Of a stretch of 64,000 nt of DNA, positions 1 to 11,037 are shown piece after piece. The position numbers were made by a program, and so were the translations under genes. This DNA comes from Phyto melanocephala (taxonomy: Eukaryota > Arthropoda > Insecta > Diptera > Rhinophoridae): positions 49,213,491-49,277,490 of the forward strand of contig OW799235.1 in the NCBI GenBank assembly GCA_941918925.1, given 5' to 3'. Below the pieces are notes generated by a model. It was not told where the DNA came from and did not search any database. It saw nothing but the letters and a program-made list of their open reading frames with translations. How positions within the stretch are numbered: position 1 is the first letter of the stretch; each line of letters starts with the position of its first letter.

Positions 1-245
1 AAAATAGTGAACTGGAAATAGTTTGTGATGGTAGATTATTCGAAAGATGAGGAACTACAAGTGCGGTGACTGGATTCATAATGTCGCTATTGACATGAGA
101 ACCTAACACAAATGAACACTGGCGTTGAACATTAGCTGAAACTGTATTTTTTAATCCCGAAATTTGTGCATTCGTTCGTTGGGAAGGAAGTTGGAGAAGA
201 TTAAAAATACGTTCAGAGTAATGTGCCTTCTGAACCAGAATCGAT
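1..245 (-). CDS. BEL-1 pol start: aspartic protease, partial
   Basis: This stretch continues the gag frame without a shift. It is separated from gag by a single TGA at 246-248 and stays open to the window edge (81 codons). Immediately after the stop comes the aspartic protease signature IDSGSEGTLLS, with the catalytic Asp in IDSG. The protease would cleave the element polyprotein. BEL elements normally have one continuous gag-pol frame, so the TGA is either a disabling mutation or a readthrough signal. Reverse transcriptase and integrase would lie left of the window. Confidence 0.75.
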
Positions 246-1739
246 TCAGGCACGTGCCTGATATTTTATTCCCAAATGACATATATTTACCCAGGCTGTA
301 CCCAATATGATTCCTGTAGAGTTAGTAGCGAAGCAAGACTGAATTTGATTAGAATTTGAACCGTTGATGGACTGTATATTTTTTGGATTAAGGTGCGAAA
401 ATGGGGATGAATTTGGATTTAGTGTGGAACTTGATGATTGAAAAGATGAACTAGGATTATCAACTTCCTTATGTAGAAGTGTGTTATGTCTTTTCTGACA
501 TTTGAAGCAATTATGATTACTAGTGCAATTTCGCATACTATGCGTTTTCGAAAAACAGTTTAAACATAAACCTTCTTTCTTTATTTCACTAAATCTTTGT
601 TGATATCCCATTTTTAAAAATTTTGGACATTGGCGAATAGTATGGGTTTCTTTAGGACACAGATGGCATTTTTTATTTGAAATATTTGTACGAAAGCTAT
701 TTAGTTGCTTATTCGAATTAAAGTTTAATGTGGCTTTAGATTTTGTATCATGGCTTTTAGAGATATAAGTTGTAGAACCCCGAATATCTGATACAGATTC
801 TAGAGTCCTATAACGGTTAGTGAGAAACTCATCTAACTCTGACCATTCCGGAATAGCAGTTTTATCCTCCAATTGCTGTTCCCATAAGGTCGACGTACTT
901 TCTGGGAGTTTGTGTGTACAAATAAATAAAAAAATTGGATCCCAACTTGATACATTGATATTGTAAAGTTTAAGTATACTAATGCACGAGTTAATACTTC
1001 TCTGGAGTTGTTTCAGGTCTTTTCCTGATTCTAAACTAATGGTCCGGAGGTTGAAGAGGATCTTCAATTGACCATTTACGAGGACTCTTCGATTCTCGAA
1101 CCGCAGACACAAATCTTTCCAAGCCAGATCGAAACCCTCATTAGTAAGTGGACTTCTCTGAACTATTTCCCTAGCCTCACCTTTCGTTTTTTGGGTCAAG
1201 TAAAACATCTTTTCAACATTACTAGCCCGTGAATTGGAGACAACCGCCGTGAATAGATCACGAAAGGTTGGCCAGGATGCGTAATTTCCATTGAAAGCTT
1301 CGATTTCAATCGGAGGTAAATGAAGGCCAGGTGAATTTGATAAATAAGCCTTTTGTGATCCGATATCACAAGACGTACTAGGATGTACTAAAATATCAGC
1401 TTGCGGAACAACAGCTTCCGAATCAGACGCGGTTTGCGATCGCATGGTTTCCGAAATTTCTGATAATTTTATCAGACAATTGCAGTAGGTTGTATAGCTA
1501 CTTTTGTATTTGGATTTGAACGTTTCCAAATCTAATGGTTCCTCATTTTCACTAGCCTCCTTTTCAGCCTCCAGTAGATATTGCTCGTAAGCTACCTTAA
1601 GGCGAGACCAGTTGGACTTAAGTTCGCACTGATGGACTTCGAGTGCATGCACTGAGGTTAGCGGAAGCTCGTTGTTGTTGAAATCAGCTTCAAACTCAAC
1701 AATACTGTCTGCTAGTCGGATAAATTGATCGAGAGACAT
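246..1739 (-). CDS. gag: BEL-1 Gag protein
   Basis: This 497-codon frame has no internal stop. The N-terminal third is acidic and probably helical. The middle (about residues 135-310) is the capsid-like part, with FNGNYASWPTFRDLF and KMFYLTQKTKGEAR typical of BEL/Pao Gag. Zinc-binding motifs follow at about 358-425: two CCHC boxes (CHLCPKETHTIRQC and CLNCFSKTHSMRNC) and a CFKCQKRHNTLLH unit. The last residues belong to the Gag-protease junction. Gag packages the element RNA in cytoplasmic particles. The BEL-2 remnant at 17219-19141 aligns with it motif by motif. The intact frame suggests a fairly recent insertion. Confidence 0.88.
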   Translation of the reverse strand: MSLDQFIRLADSIVEFEADFNNNELPLTSVHALEVHQCELKSNWSRLKVAYEQYLLEAEKEASENEEPLDLETFKSKYKSSYTTYCNCLIKLSEISETMRSQTASDSEAVVPQADILVHPSTSCDIGSQKAYLSNSPGLHLPPIEIEAFNGNYASWPTFRDLFTAVVSNSRASNVEKMFYLTQKTKGEAREIVQRSPLTNEGFDLAWKDLCLRFENRRVLVNGQLKILFNLRTISLESGKDLKQLQRSINSCISILKLYNINVSSWDPIFLFICTHKLPESTSTLWEQQLEDKTAIPEWSELDEFLTNRYRTLESVSDIRGSTTYISKSHDTKSKATLNFNSNKQLNSFRTNISNKKCHLCPKETHTIRQCPKFLKMGYQQRFSEIKKEGLCLNCFSKTHSMRNCTSNHNCFKCQKRHNTLLHKEVDNPSSSFQSSSSTLNPNSSPFSHLNPKNIQSINGSNSNQIQSCFATNSTGIILGTAWVNICHLGIKYQARA

Positions 1740-3677
1740 TTTGAATTGTCAATGTAATTGAATGCTTTATTTCAGAAAAAATCGTAATAGACTTGTACCA
1801 AGTAAAAACAAATTTAATTTTTCTTTTTCTAATTTTCCTTTCTCATGAAATTTCAGAACCGGTAAGACTTATATATTTTGTAAGACTTGTGTAGATATTG
1901 TATAAAAAGTTAAATTTACCAATTTTGTTTTTCAAGCTAGGAAGTTAGCAATAATAAACTGCTCTAAAAGTTTATAAATAAAGTAAAATAAAAGAAAATG
2001 GAATTTAGACTGGTACACTTGCAATATGAGTCAATCGAAAAACTAATGAATTTATATTTGAAATTTTGAAAAACAAAAAAGAATGCATTTATTTTAATTG
2101 CTGTAAACAAATCAGATGTTTTCCAAACAACTAATATGCATGTATATAGTCATTAACCTTTTATTAATTGGAATATATTTTGTTATTCCAAAATGAAAAG
2201 AAATATTAGGTCCGTTCTGACACTTTCATATGTAAGTTATAATGATGCAGCAGTATTAATGACTTAATCAAATAATAAAAATTTAGCAAGGCGAAAACAA
2301 AATTGATAGGTTTTTTTCTTTTCTTTTTTGAAGTATGAATAGGATAATTAAAAAAAATTATTTAAAAGGACAAAAAAATTTATTCTTATATATATATTTT
2401 TTTTCTTACAGTTAAATTTTTCCCCTTTTTTATATATATATAAATATAGTTGATGGTTTGGGGTAAATTGCAAATTAAAATCAATTCCTCAAGCAGCGAA
2501 AAGAAATAAATTTAGAATTAATTATTCAATGAATGAAACAAAAAAAAACTCTAAAGAATTGAATAGAGCTACTGTGTTTCGGTTGTGTCGCTCAATTTGT
2601 CCAATGTAAAATTAACACTTCCAATGTAAGTTCAATGTAATAAAAAAGTAAGTAAGAACAGGGTTACCGTAAGGATGATACATATACCCAAATAAAAGAA
2701 ATGTTGAAATGAATTTACAAACCTTGAAATTATAATTTTGCCTTGTTATATGAATTTATGAAATATTGTACTTTTTCTAATTATTCTGGTTTATTAGTTT
2801 TATCAATCTTTCAATTGTATATTTATATTAATTAATATCGATTCTAGATGTTGAGTGGATATTTTACGTTTCAGTTAAACGACGAGAGGAACTTGTACAT
2901 ATATATAATTAAAAAATCTCTGTTTATTGTTATTGGTTTATGTGCACGGTAACACTAACACAATTGGAATTTATTTACGACCTTGTTACAGCCTTTTAAG
3001 AGACCAATAAGCTGACGAATCAAAGAGAATAGGTTTAAAGAGTATATTAAACCTTGAACTACACAGGGAGAAGAGAAAAAAAAACTAGGTACATATCACA
3101 AAAGTATTGTAGGTGAATACTTAAGAGTGGCTTATGTAACTGTTATATCAAATTATAAAATATAATTTTGTACATACATATGTATACCGCTTGTTTTTAC
3201 GCAACCACCAATGAAGTTTGTTAAGTTGTTGCTTTTGACATTATCGTATTTCTCCTTTTCCCCACAGAATATCTTAGATGTTGTTTTTTTTTCGGAGTTA
3301 TACAGTTGATTTTTTGTTGGGTTTTTTTCCGTTCCCGCAAAAATTATTATATAGAACTATATATGTATATAAGTATGTAAAAAAATTTTTTTTTTCTTTA
3401 CTATGTACGTACATACATACATATATGGCCTTTATGTATTATATTATTATTTCTTGTAAATTAACATTAATTTTGTTAATTATTTTATAGGGAACAAATT
3501 TTATATACAAATTATTTTGGTCACTTCGTGTAGCACAATAAAAAAAAATTAAGCACTTGAACACTGTCTAGGAATGCACTTTAAAGACTAAAGTAAAAAC
3601 AACAGAACGTAGCTTTGAATAAAATTATGAAAACAGTAATCCAATGTAGAAATCTCAGAGAGTGATGTTGCACTTTC
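1740..3677 (-). other. BEL-1 untranslated leader (about 1.9 kb)
   Basis: AT-rich stretch between the gag start codon and the primer binding site, with no credible coding frame. It is long for a BEL leader, so an unrecognised insertion is possible. I found no matching TIRs or TSDs in it. It contains poly-T/poly-A runs and (TA)n tracts near 2390-2450 and 3355-3425. Confidence 0.55.
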
Positions 3678-3697
3678 CAATCCGGTTCGAAGGACCA
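3678..3697 (-). promoter_or_regulatory. BEL-1 primer binding site, tRNA-Tyr type
   Basis: Read on the minus strand it begins TGGTCCTTCGAACCGGATT, complementary to a tRNA 3' end. On the plus strand it looks like tRNA sequence ending in CCA. From memory it best fits the acceptor and T-arm end of tRNA-Tyr. Two bases (TT) separate it from the LTR, exactly as in BEL-2. Confidence 0.75.
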
Positions 3698-3699
3698 AA

Positions 3700-4151
3700 T
3701 GTTTATTTGAAAAATCTAAGAGGTGCACGAATCTATTTGGTTGGAAATTAGGCATTCAACCTCTGAGCCAAAAGAATATAGAAAGAATAAGTTGCTCCAA
3801 CGACAAAATCCCGGTAGAAAATCCAACGAAATGAAAAACCAATAAATTAGGATTTCGTACAAGAGATGTATTTTCACAATTTTGTTACCTTTTCAAAAGA
3901 CTGGTTAAACGAACAAGACAACTTAATTTATCTCTAGCTCTGAAAAACGGAAGTAACATTTAGGCATAATAAGACCTTGTGGTAGTTTAATATAGGCATT
4001 ATGTATGACAAAGACAACATGATTTATGCTGCATTCAGCTTACATATATGTGTATTGAACTTATAGGGAATAATTTGCCCACCTCAATTATTAATGTCAA
4101 TTATGAGTAATCATAAAGGCTTTTGACATTAACACTGTGAAACATGTCACA
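3700..4151 (-). repeat. BEL-1 5' LTR
   Basis: About 452 bp. On the minus strand it begins TGTGACATG and ends AATAAACA, next to the TT spacer and the primer site. The BEL-2 LTR also ends in AATAAACA. The right boundary is supported by the old gypsy RNase H frame resuming at 4152. The other LTR is not in the window. Confidence 0.7.
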
Positions 4152-4593
4152 GATCCCTTAAAATGGTTAATGAAAATCAAAACACCTACAGGACGTCTAG
4201 CCCGATAGGCTTTACAGCTGCATTGCCGATATTCTTTCTAGACCACCCTGAAAAGATGATCATGATCCTTCAAATCCATGCGAAATATGCTCATTTTCTA
4301 TCGAGATGCCAAGGAAGACTGCAGGGGAAATTAGAGAAGGTCAACTAAAAGATCTGCAACTAAAAATTATTATTGAATGCTTTGAGAATAATTCTGATGA
4401 CCTGGCTTAATGGTCCAAAAAAAGGTTACGTTATGAATGACGGAGTCCTTTACTGCTACAGTGATGACGAATCTGAAGATGCTTAACTCTTAATACCCAG
4501 TGAAGAAAGGCCAAGCATTCTTAAGTACTACCACAATGATAAAACTTCTGTTCACTATGGAATTGAAAGAACTATGAGGAAAATCACGTCTAG
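4152..4593 (+). pseudogene. Old Ty3/gypsy pol, piece 1: RNase H end and integrase zinc finger
   Basis: The first bases encode a decayed RNase H C-terminus (LKWLMKIKTPTGRLAR, then a stop where Trp is expected). Further on come FENNSDDLA and a protease-sensitive linker, then the integrase HHCC start (YYHNDKTSVHYGIERTMRK) ending at about 4589. Several stops and frameshifts show it is dead. The zinc finger continues at 10524 (YYWPGIRKDKEKY...CMLCQKY), so the younger gypsy at 4594-10519 landed inside the finger. BEL-1 cut the left side. Confidence 0.85.
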
Positions 4594-4962
4594 AGTTATA
4601 TGTTTAATAAACATTCCTAATCCTAATTTCACTTATTTTGTTACTGTTATATTTTATATGTATGTGTATTAAATAATATTAATTATATTTTCTTTGGAAT
4701 TTTATTCATATTTTCTTTCTCATATTTTTTATACATTATTATCGTTATTTTTTCAATTGTAATATATATTCAATTTAATTTACATAAATAAAAACTATCA
4801 AAAAATATATTTTTCAATATTTTATTGTTGTGTTTAAAAGAAGATATAAAATCAATTATTTTAAACAGAAAAAGGAAACTTATGTGAAATTATAATTTTG
4901 CACAAAAAACATACTTATCTATATTTTGAATTGTTTGAGATTGTGTTATCAAACAATTAATT
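4594..4962 (+). repeat. 5' LTR of the 17.6/297-like element
   Basis: 369 bp, nearly identical to 10143-10519. The 3' copy has an extra 8 bases (a duplicated gaattgtg). The flank is ctag on the left. The AGTTA...AATT ends match the LTR style of insect gypsy/17.6 elements. Confidence 0.93.
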
Positions 4963-4980
4963 GGCGCAGTCGGGTTTACG
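4962..4980 (+). promoter_or_regulatory. Primer binding site, tRNA-Ser type
   Basis: TGGCGCAGTCGG directly at the LTR edge matches the complement of the tRNA-Ser acceptor end, as in 17.6 and 297 (from memory). The match stops after about 12 bases. Confidence 0.7.
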
Positions 4981-5162
4981 AACTACAAACAGGAATCTTC
5001 AACTTAAAATAGTGAAAATATTCAAAGTTCAACAAAACGGAGAACAAGAATTAAGTTTGCTGGAAGACAGCTGAAATATAAAAACTAATAGCTAAAAACA
5101 ATAGAAAGGAGAGGAAGGTAACGAGCAGAATCAAACCAACGCCAAATACCAAGAACCAAGTA

Positions 5163-5518
5163 ATGGCGCTCAATGCTTTCAATTTGTTAGAAGGTGTTCC
5201 ACAATTTGATGGAAAGCCCGAAGATCTTGAAATTTTTACGAGGCATGTCGAAGAGATTCGTCAGCATGTGGATTCATCTCTTATATCATTATCTGACTTG
5301 AGAGTAAGAAACAAAATTATTTCAAAAGCTAGTATAACATTAATTAATAATAATAACCCTATTAAATGGGATCAGATTAAGGTAATTTTAAGAATTAATT
5401 TTAATATCTCTGATAGTGTAGAATCTATAATAAACAAAATCAAGACAGCAGAGTTTAGAGATAATGTAAGTGATTTATATGAATACATGTTGAAATTGTT
5501 GACAAAATTAAATTTAAC
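5163..5518 (+). pseudogene. gag: Gag N-terminal part, interrupted by mini-me A
   Basis: About 118 codons starting MALNAFNLLEGVPQFDGKP, a typical gypsy-type Gag start (…FDGKPEDLEIFTRHVEEI). The frame is interrupted where the mini-me begins at about 5519. The codons annotated after that point by a simple ORF search (to 5618) belong to the mini-me. The rest of Gag continues after 6322. No zinc knuckle is visible, which is common in this group. Confidence 0.85.
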
Positions 5519-6321
5519 AAGTAAGAGTGCTATATTCGGCCATGCCGAATCTTATATACCCTTCACAACGTGTAGTCATGCAATAACAGTTGCTTGTATC
5601 ACCATTCATCCCATATGAAATACGTACACGTATGTATGTTAAAAAAACGAAAAAAAAAAAAATTTAAAAAAAAAATTTTAAAAAAACATTTTTAAAAAAA
5701 TTTAAAAAAAAAAATTAAAAAATTATTATATATATAATATACATATATAAAACAAAAAAAAAAAATAAAAAAAAAATTAAAAAAAAAATTAAAAAAAAAA
5801 ATAATAAAAATATAAATAATATATTAAATAAAAAATAAAAAAAAAATAAAAAAAAAATTAAAAAAAAATTTTTTTAAAAATTTAAAAAAATTTTTTTTTG
5901 GCTCAGTTGGGATTCGATGCCACGTTTTCTCTAACCAGTATACACGTTTGTATGTATGTATGTTGTTGTTGTAATGTTGTTTTTGTGAAAAAAAAAATCG
6001 AGGTGGTCGTGGGTTTTTGCTCATTACTCAGTTGTTTATGTACCGATGTTTCTGATTTTCAATAGCGATCTACTCCCGAATATTTCTGATATTTTAATAC
6101 CTTACCCGGGTCCAACCTATGTCGGGGGGCTTCAAAAAGTTGATTTCAACATACACACGGACAGACGGACAGACGGACAGACTGACAGGGCTTAATCGAC
6201 TTCCCTATTCATAAGCTTTCAGAAAATATATACTTTATGGGGTCGGAAATGAAAATTGTAGAAATTTCACACGGAATGACAAACCTATATATACCCTTTT
6301 TCACTGTGTGAAGGGTATAAA
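5519..6321 (-). mobile_element. DINE-1/mini-me-like non-autonomous Helentron, copy A
   Basis: On the minus strand it starts near TATACCCTTCACACAGTG and ends CACTCTTACTTG. It has the family features: paired ATACCC/GGGTAT near one end, a (GTCY)n tract (complement at about 6157-6189), the conserved segment containing TTTATGGGGTCGG, T/A-rich homopolymer tracts, and a subterminal hairpin ATTCGGC...GCCGAAT next to the CTTGT end. It carries no protein and would depend on a helicase from an autonomous relative. It splits the gag gene of the host gypsy, so it is younger than that element. Confidence 0.8.
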
Positions 6322-6900
6322 AACTAGTATAGATAGGGACAATGAAAAATGGTATAATTGTAGAAATAATGAGAGTTTAAAAGATGAGAGGTTTTAAAGA
6401 TTTTTATATCCAAACTGCCTAATGAACCTAAACTGGTATTAAATTCAAGAAATCCTAATTCTTTATTAAAAGCAAAAGAAATTTTAATAGAAACTGAATA
6501 CTTTTATAAATTTTCTTCATCTAAATTAGAAAACTAAAATTTATTTAAAAAATTCTTTAGAAATTCTAATCAGAAAGTTCAAAATTTTCAACCAACTTCT
6601 GATAATAGTTATGACAAGTTTTCCTATCAAAGTAATAATAATAGCAATCAACATAGACCAAATGGTTTTGGAAATTTTGGAAGGAGTAGAAACACTTTTG
6701 CATACGATCAAAGTGAACAATTGAAATCGAATTCATATTCCAATTTAAATGTACCACAAAATTTTAGTAATAATAATACTAATAATAGAAATTATTCTTG
6801 CAAATCGCAACAAAGTACGAATAGTTCAAATAGAATGGAAGTTGAAAACTTACAGGTATCAAATTTTCAAATGCAGGCCGAGGAACTTTACCCTGTATAA
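6322..6900 (+). pseudogene. gag: Gag C-terminal part
   Basis: Gag-derived sequence resumes after the mini-me, with stops before about 6550. An Asn/Gln/Ser-rich tail (6566-6897) follows, ending EELYPV and a stop at 6898-6900. It overlaps the pol frame, which is shifted by -1, so a -1 ribosomal frameshift would have been used to make Gag-Pol. Confidence 0.7.
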
Positions 6901-9900
6901 TAGTAAGGACAAGAACTGTTTCAATTAAATTATTAATAGATTCGGGATCAGGTACTTCACTTCTAAGAAAAGGTCTTTTTCATAATTCATTTAGAACGCA
7001 ACTTGAAAATCCAATTATTCTAAATACTATTAACTCTAAGTCTATTACCACATCAAAAATAACAATACCTCTTTTTAAAGAATTTAATTGTCCTAATAAG
7101 AAGATTGAAATGCTTGAGACAGATATTTTTAGTGATTTCGACGGAATTTTGGGATGTAATGTACTTAAACCCTTAGGAACGAAAATTGATTTGGAGCAAA
7201 ATTTATTAATTACTCAGAATGCAAAAATTCCTTTAGTATATGAAAATTCAGATATAGAGTACAATGATAATGACTTGTTATATTTTGAATCAACTGTAAC
7301 GGATATAAATTTTTATGAAGTTAAAATTGAATCTATAACAAAAAAGTTAAAAACGGAAAATTTGAACAATGAGGAAATTGAAGAATTGATAAAATTGATC
7401 AAACAATTTAAGAATGTTTTTTACATCGAAGGTGAAAATTTATCTTCCGTAGTCAAATATAGACATAAGATACCAACAATTAATAATATTCCAATATATT
7501 CGAGAACTTATCGAATTCTGGAAATTTATAAGGAAGAGGTTGCAAAGCAAATGAATGAAATGTTGCAATCTGGGATAATAACAAAATCGTGTAGCACATA
7601 CAATGCACCAATCTGGGTCGTTCCTAAAAAAATGGATAACTCTGGAAAGGAAAAATTTAGATTAGTAATTGATTATAGGAAATTAAATAATGTAACTATA
7701 GAAGATAAATTTCCCATTCCTAATATGGAGGATCTTTTTTCTAAGCTAGGAAATTCTCAGTATTTTAGTACTATTGATTTAGCTAAAGGATTTCACCAAA
7801 TACCGTTACTACCAGAGGATAGACATAAAACAGCATTTTCAACATCAACTGGACATTATGAGTTTACAAGAATGCCATTTGGTTTGAAAAATGCTCCAGC
7901 ATCATTCCAAAGAATGATGAATGAAGTATTACAGGATTATATAAATAATATATGCGTAGTTTATTTAGATGATATATTGGTATTTTCAACCTCTTTAAAG
8001 GAGCATATATTATCTTTGACAAAAATTTTTCAGAGGTTATCTGAATATAACATGAAAGTCCAAGTTGACAAATGTAATGAATACCTCGGACACGTTATAA
8101 CACGTGATGGTATTAGACCAAATCCAAACAAAATTGAGGTAATACAGAAAATTGATTTACCAAAAACTACAAAACAAATAAGAGCTTTCTTAGGTATGAC
8201 TGGATTCTATAGAAAATTTATTAAAGATTATAGCCAAATTGCACATCAAATGATTTCTTGTCTTAAAAAAGGTTCACATATAAATGTGAATAATACGAAC
8301 TATATTGAATCTTTTAACAAATTAAAGAGAATTTTATGTTCTGCTCCAGTTTTGGCATACCCAAATTTTAACAAGATGTTTGTTTTGACTACAGATGCTA
8401 GCAATGATGCTTTAGGTTCAGTTTTATCACAAAATGGACATCCAATTGCTTTTTATTCTAGAACATTAAATCAACACGAACGGAATTATAGTGCAGTGGA
8501 AAAGGAGTTATTAGCTATTGTGTCTTCAACGAAATATTTCAGACCTTATTTATTTGGTAGAAAATTTAAAATACAGACTGATTACAGGCCTCTTGTATGG
8601 CTTAATTCATTAAAGGAACCTAACATGAAGCTACAAAGGTGGAAGATTTAGTTAAATGAATATGACTTTGATATTGAATATATTAAGGTAAAAACAAATC
8701 AAGTTGCAGACCATCTTAGCCGTCTTAATATAAATCACTAAGAAGAAAATACTCCAAATTTTTATTCAGAAGAAGAAAATTATCCAAATTGTTATTCAGA
8801 TAAAGCTACAATACATAGCGGAAGAGAAAACTTAAATGATTATATTTTTATCTCAGAGTCCCCAGTAAATATATTTCGAAACCAAATTGTGGTAAGATTA
8901 GGAAAGAAATTTAATTATGAAAGGAAAATCCTATATCAAAGAAAAATAAGACATTTAATAACTTTAACGGAATATTATGAAGATAAAATATTAGATGTTT
9001 TAAAACAAATTCTTCCTATCAAGGGAACTGTAGCTATTTTTTGTGAAAATTTTGATATATTCAGGAAACTTCAGGGAACAATAGTACATTTCTTTTCAAA
9101 TTCGAAGCAGGTAAAATTTTTAAAATGTTCTAAATTAATAAAAGACATTTTTAATAAGGAAAATCTTCTAGAGGTAATAGATAAATATCACAATGATAAG
9201 AATCACAGAGGAATAGAAGAAACGTATTTAGAATTGAAAGATAAAATATATTACCCAAACTTAAGAAAAGAAATCCATAAATTCATAAATAATTGTGTGA
9301 TATGTAATATGTGTAAATTTGATAGACGTCCCATAAAACCGAAATTATGTCAAACAGAAACTCCAGTGCAGTCTAATGAAATCATTCATATTGATATATG
9401 GTTTCTTGACAAACAAACTACTTTTTTAACATGTATTGATAAACTTTTGAAGCATGTTTCAGTTCACTATTTGAGTGATAAAAATTCAATAACAATTGTT
9501 GAGAAATTAAGGGAAAGATTCGCTATTTTGGGAAAACCAAAAAAGATAGTTGCGGATAATGAATTTAATACTGCTTACATTAAAAACTTTTTTAACTTCG
9601 AAGAAGTTGATTTTCATTTCACATCACCTAATACCCATACAGGAAACGCAAATATAGAATGATTTCACTTGACACTAAATGAACATATTAGACTTTTCAA
9701 ATTGGAAAGAAAGGATAGTGGTTGTGATAATAAGGCACTTGTTTTAAAATCTGTTCAAATTTATAATGACTCAATCCATAGTACAACTGGATATAAACCA
9801 AATGAATTACTTCATAACAAGGTGGACAGATCTATTTGGCATATGTTGCATAATAAAATTTCTGAAGATAAGATCAATAGAATGCGAAAGATAAACAAAA

Positions 9901-10074
9901 ACCTAAATATATAATAAAACAAGTAAAAACAAAAAACAATACAAACTTTTTAGATGAGAAAAATTGTAAAAGAGATAGGCAATTGGTTAAAAGAGTTTTT
10001 AACTACCAGAATGAAATACCAGATGTAAAATTTGAAAGAAAACTAACTGGTCGGAATTATTCAAGAATTAAATA
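6870..10074 (+). pseudogene. pol: Pol: protease, reverse transcriptase, RNase H, integrase
   Basis: One frame runs from 6870 to 9914 with in-frame stops at 8649, 8739 and 9660; a shifted frame carries the last part to 10074. Domains in order: protease (LLIDSGSGTSLL near 6930, GILGCNVL near 7150), reverse transcriptase (FRLVIDYRKLN near 7660, catalytic YLDD near 7965), RNase H (TTDASNDALGSVL near 8390, NYSAVEKELLAI), integrase HHCC finger (HNDKNHRGIEE...CVICNMC, 9190-9320), then catalytic Asp in HIDIWF and VADNE and Glu in NIE just before the 9660 stop. All catalytic residues survive, but the stops make it non-functional. Absence of env is discussed in the element entry. Confidence 0.9.
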
Positions 10075-10142
10075 AAAATTGTAAATAATATTGTTTAACT
10101 TAACACACATTTCGGGAGTAATGTGTATTCAAATGGTGGGGG

Positions 10143-10519
10143 AGTTATATGTTTAATAAACATTCCTAATCCTAATTTCACTTATTTTGTTACTGTTATA
10201 TTTTATATGTATGTGTATTAAATAATATTAATTATATTTTCTTTGGAATTTTATTCATATTTTCTTTGTCATATTTTTTATACATTATTATCGTTATTTT
10301 TTTCAATTGTAATATATATTCAATTTAATTTACATAAATAAAAACTATCAAAAAATATATTTTTCAATATTTTATTGTTGTGTTTAAAAGAAGATATAAA
10401 ATCAATTATTTTAAACAGAAAAAGGAAACTTAAGTGAAATTATAATTTTGGACAAAAAACATACTTATCTATATTTTGAATTGTGAATTGTTTGAGATTG
10501 TGTTATCAAACAATTAATT
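10143..10519 (+). repeat. 3' LTR of the 17.6/297-like element
   Basis: 377 bp, begins AGTTATATG directly after the polypurine tract atggtggggg and ends CAATTAATT, followed by ctag. Compared with the 5' copy it shows about 1% substitutions. Confidence 0.93.
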
Positions 10520-11037
10520 CTAGGTATTATTGGCCTGGAATCCGAAAAGATAAAGAAAAATATGTCATGGAATGTATGTTATGTCAGAAATACAAAGCTA
10601 CAAATTTAAAGCCTGCGGGACTGTACCAAAATGTATAATGCAACCAAAGATTTGAAATAGTTGCCATCGATCTATTTGCTGCAATTTATTTCGGGGTGCA
10701 ATTTATATCGGCTCTTATGCAGAAAGTGGTTTACTGTCTGAACATTAAACATATATTAAGTCCAGGTTATCACCCGGAAGCTAATCCGGTCGAACGTAAA
10801 AATAAAGTGTGAAGGCACAACTCGCTATTTTAGTTGGAAACGATCACCAATCCTGGGACGAAAAGCTGCCTAGTATACGGTTCCCTTTGAACACGACATT
10901 ATGACAAAGCACAAAGTATACAGCAGCATACTTAACATTTGGTCGTGAGCTGAGAACTATTGATGACGTACAACATGATTTAAAATCAATAATTTAATCC
11001 GAAAACTTCTTGGCTGAGATAACACCATATTTAGAAA
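10520..11037 (+). pseudogene. Old Ty3/gypsy pol, piece 2: integrase finger and core
   Basis: It completes the HHCC finger begun at 4570 (YYWPGIRKDKEK, CMLCQKY). The catalytic core follows with the first Asp in VAIDLFAA and, after an internal deletion, a VQFISALMQ stretch from the second-Asp region. The third motif is PGYHPEANPVERK with the catalytic Glu. Several stops follow. The deletion between the first and second Asp motifs alone would inactivate it. The right edge is cut by mini-me B1. Confidence 0.85.

Larger units (their letters stand above)
1..4151 (-). mobile_element. BEL/Pao LTR retrotransposon, 5' end only (BEL-1)
   Basis: The element reads leftwards and runs off the window at base 1. 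In element order it has a 5' LTR (4151-3700), a primer binding site, a leader of about 1.9 kb, a complete gag and the first part of pol. The family call rests on a long gag with CCHC knuckles fused in frame to an aspartic protease, and on resemblance to the second BEL element at 14330-30020. It inserted into the RNase H region of an old gypsy pol, which resumes at 4152. The expected TSD is gatcc (4152-4156); its partner lies outside the window, so this is inference. Confidence 0.85.
4594..10519 (+). mobile_element. Ty3/gypsy element, 17.6/297-like, no env
   Basis: Complete insertion with LTRs at 4594-4962 and 10143-10519, starting AGTTAT and ending AATT. The 4-bp TSD is ctag (4590-4593 and 10520-10523). 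The LTRs differ by roughly four substitutions and two small indels, so the insertion is young compared with its host. A tRNA-Ser-type primer site follows the 5' LTR and a G-rich polypurine tract precedes the 3' LTR. Gag is broken by a mini-me and pol has several in-frame stops. No envelope-like frame lies between integrase and the 3' LTR, so it would behave as an intracellular retrotransposon. Confidence 0.93.

Noticed and set aside
3678..3697. tRNA-like sequence ending in CCA
   Set aside because: Only the last 20 bases of a tRNA are present. It is the primer binding site of BEL-1 read from the other strand.
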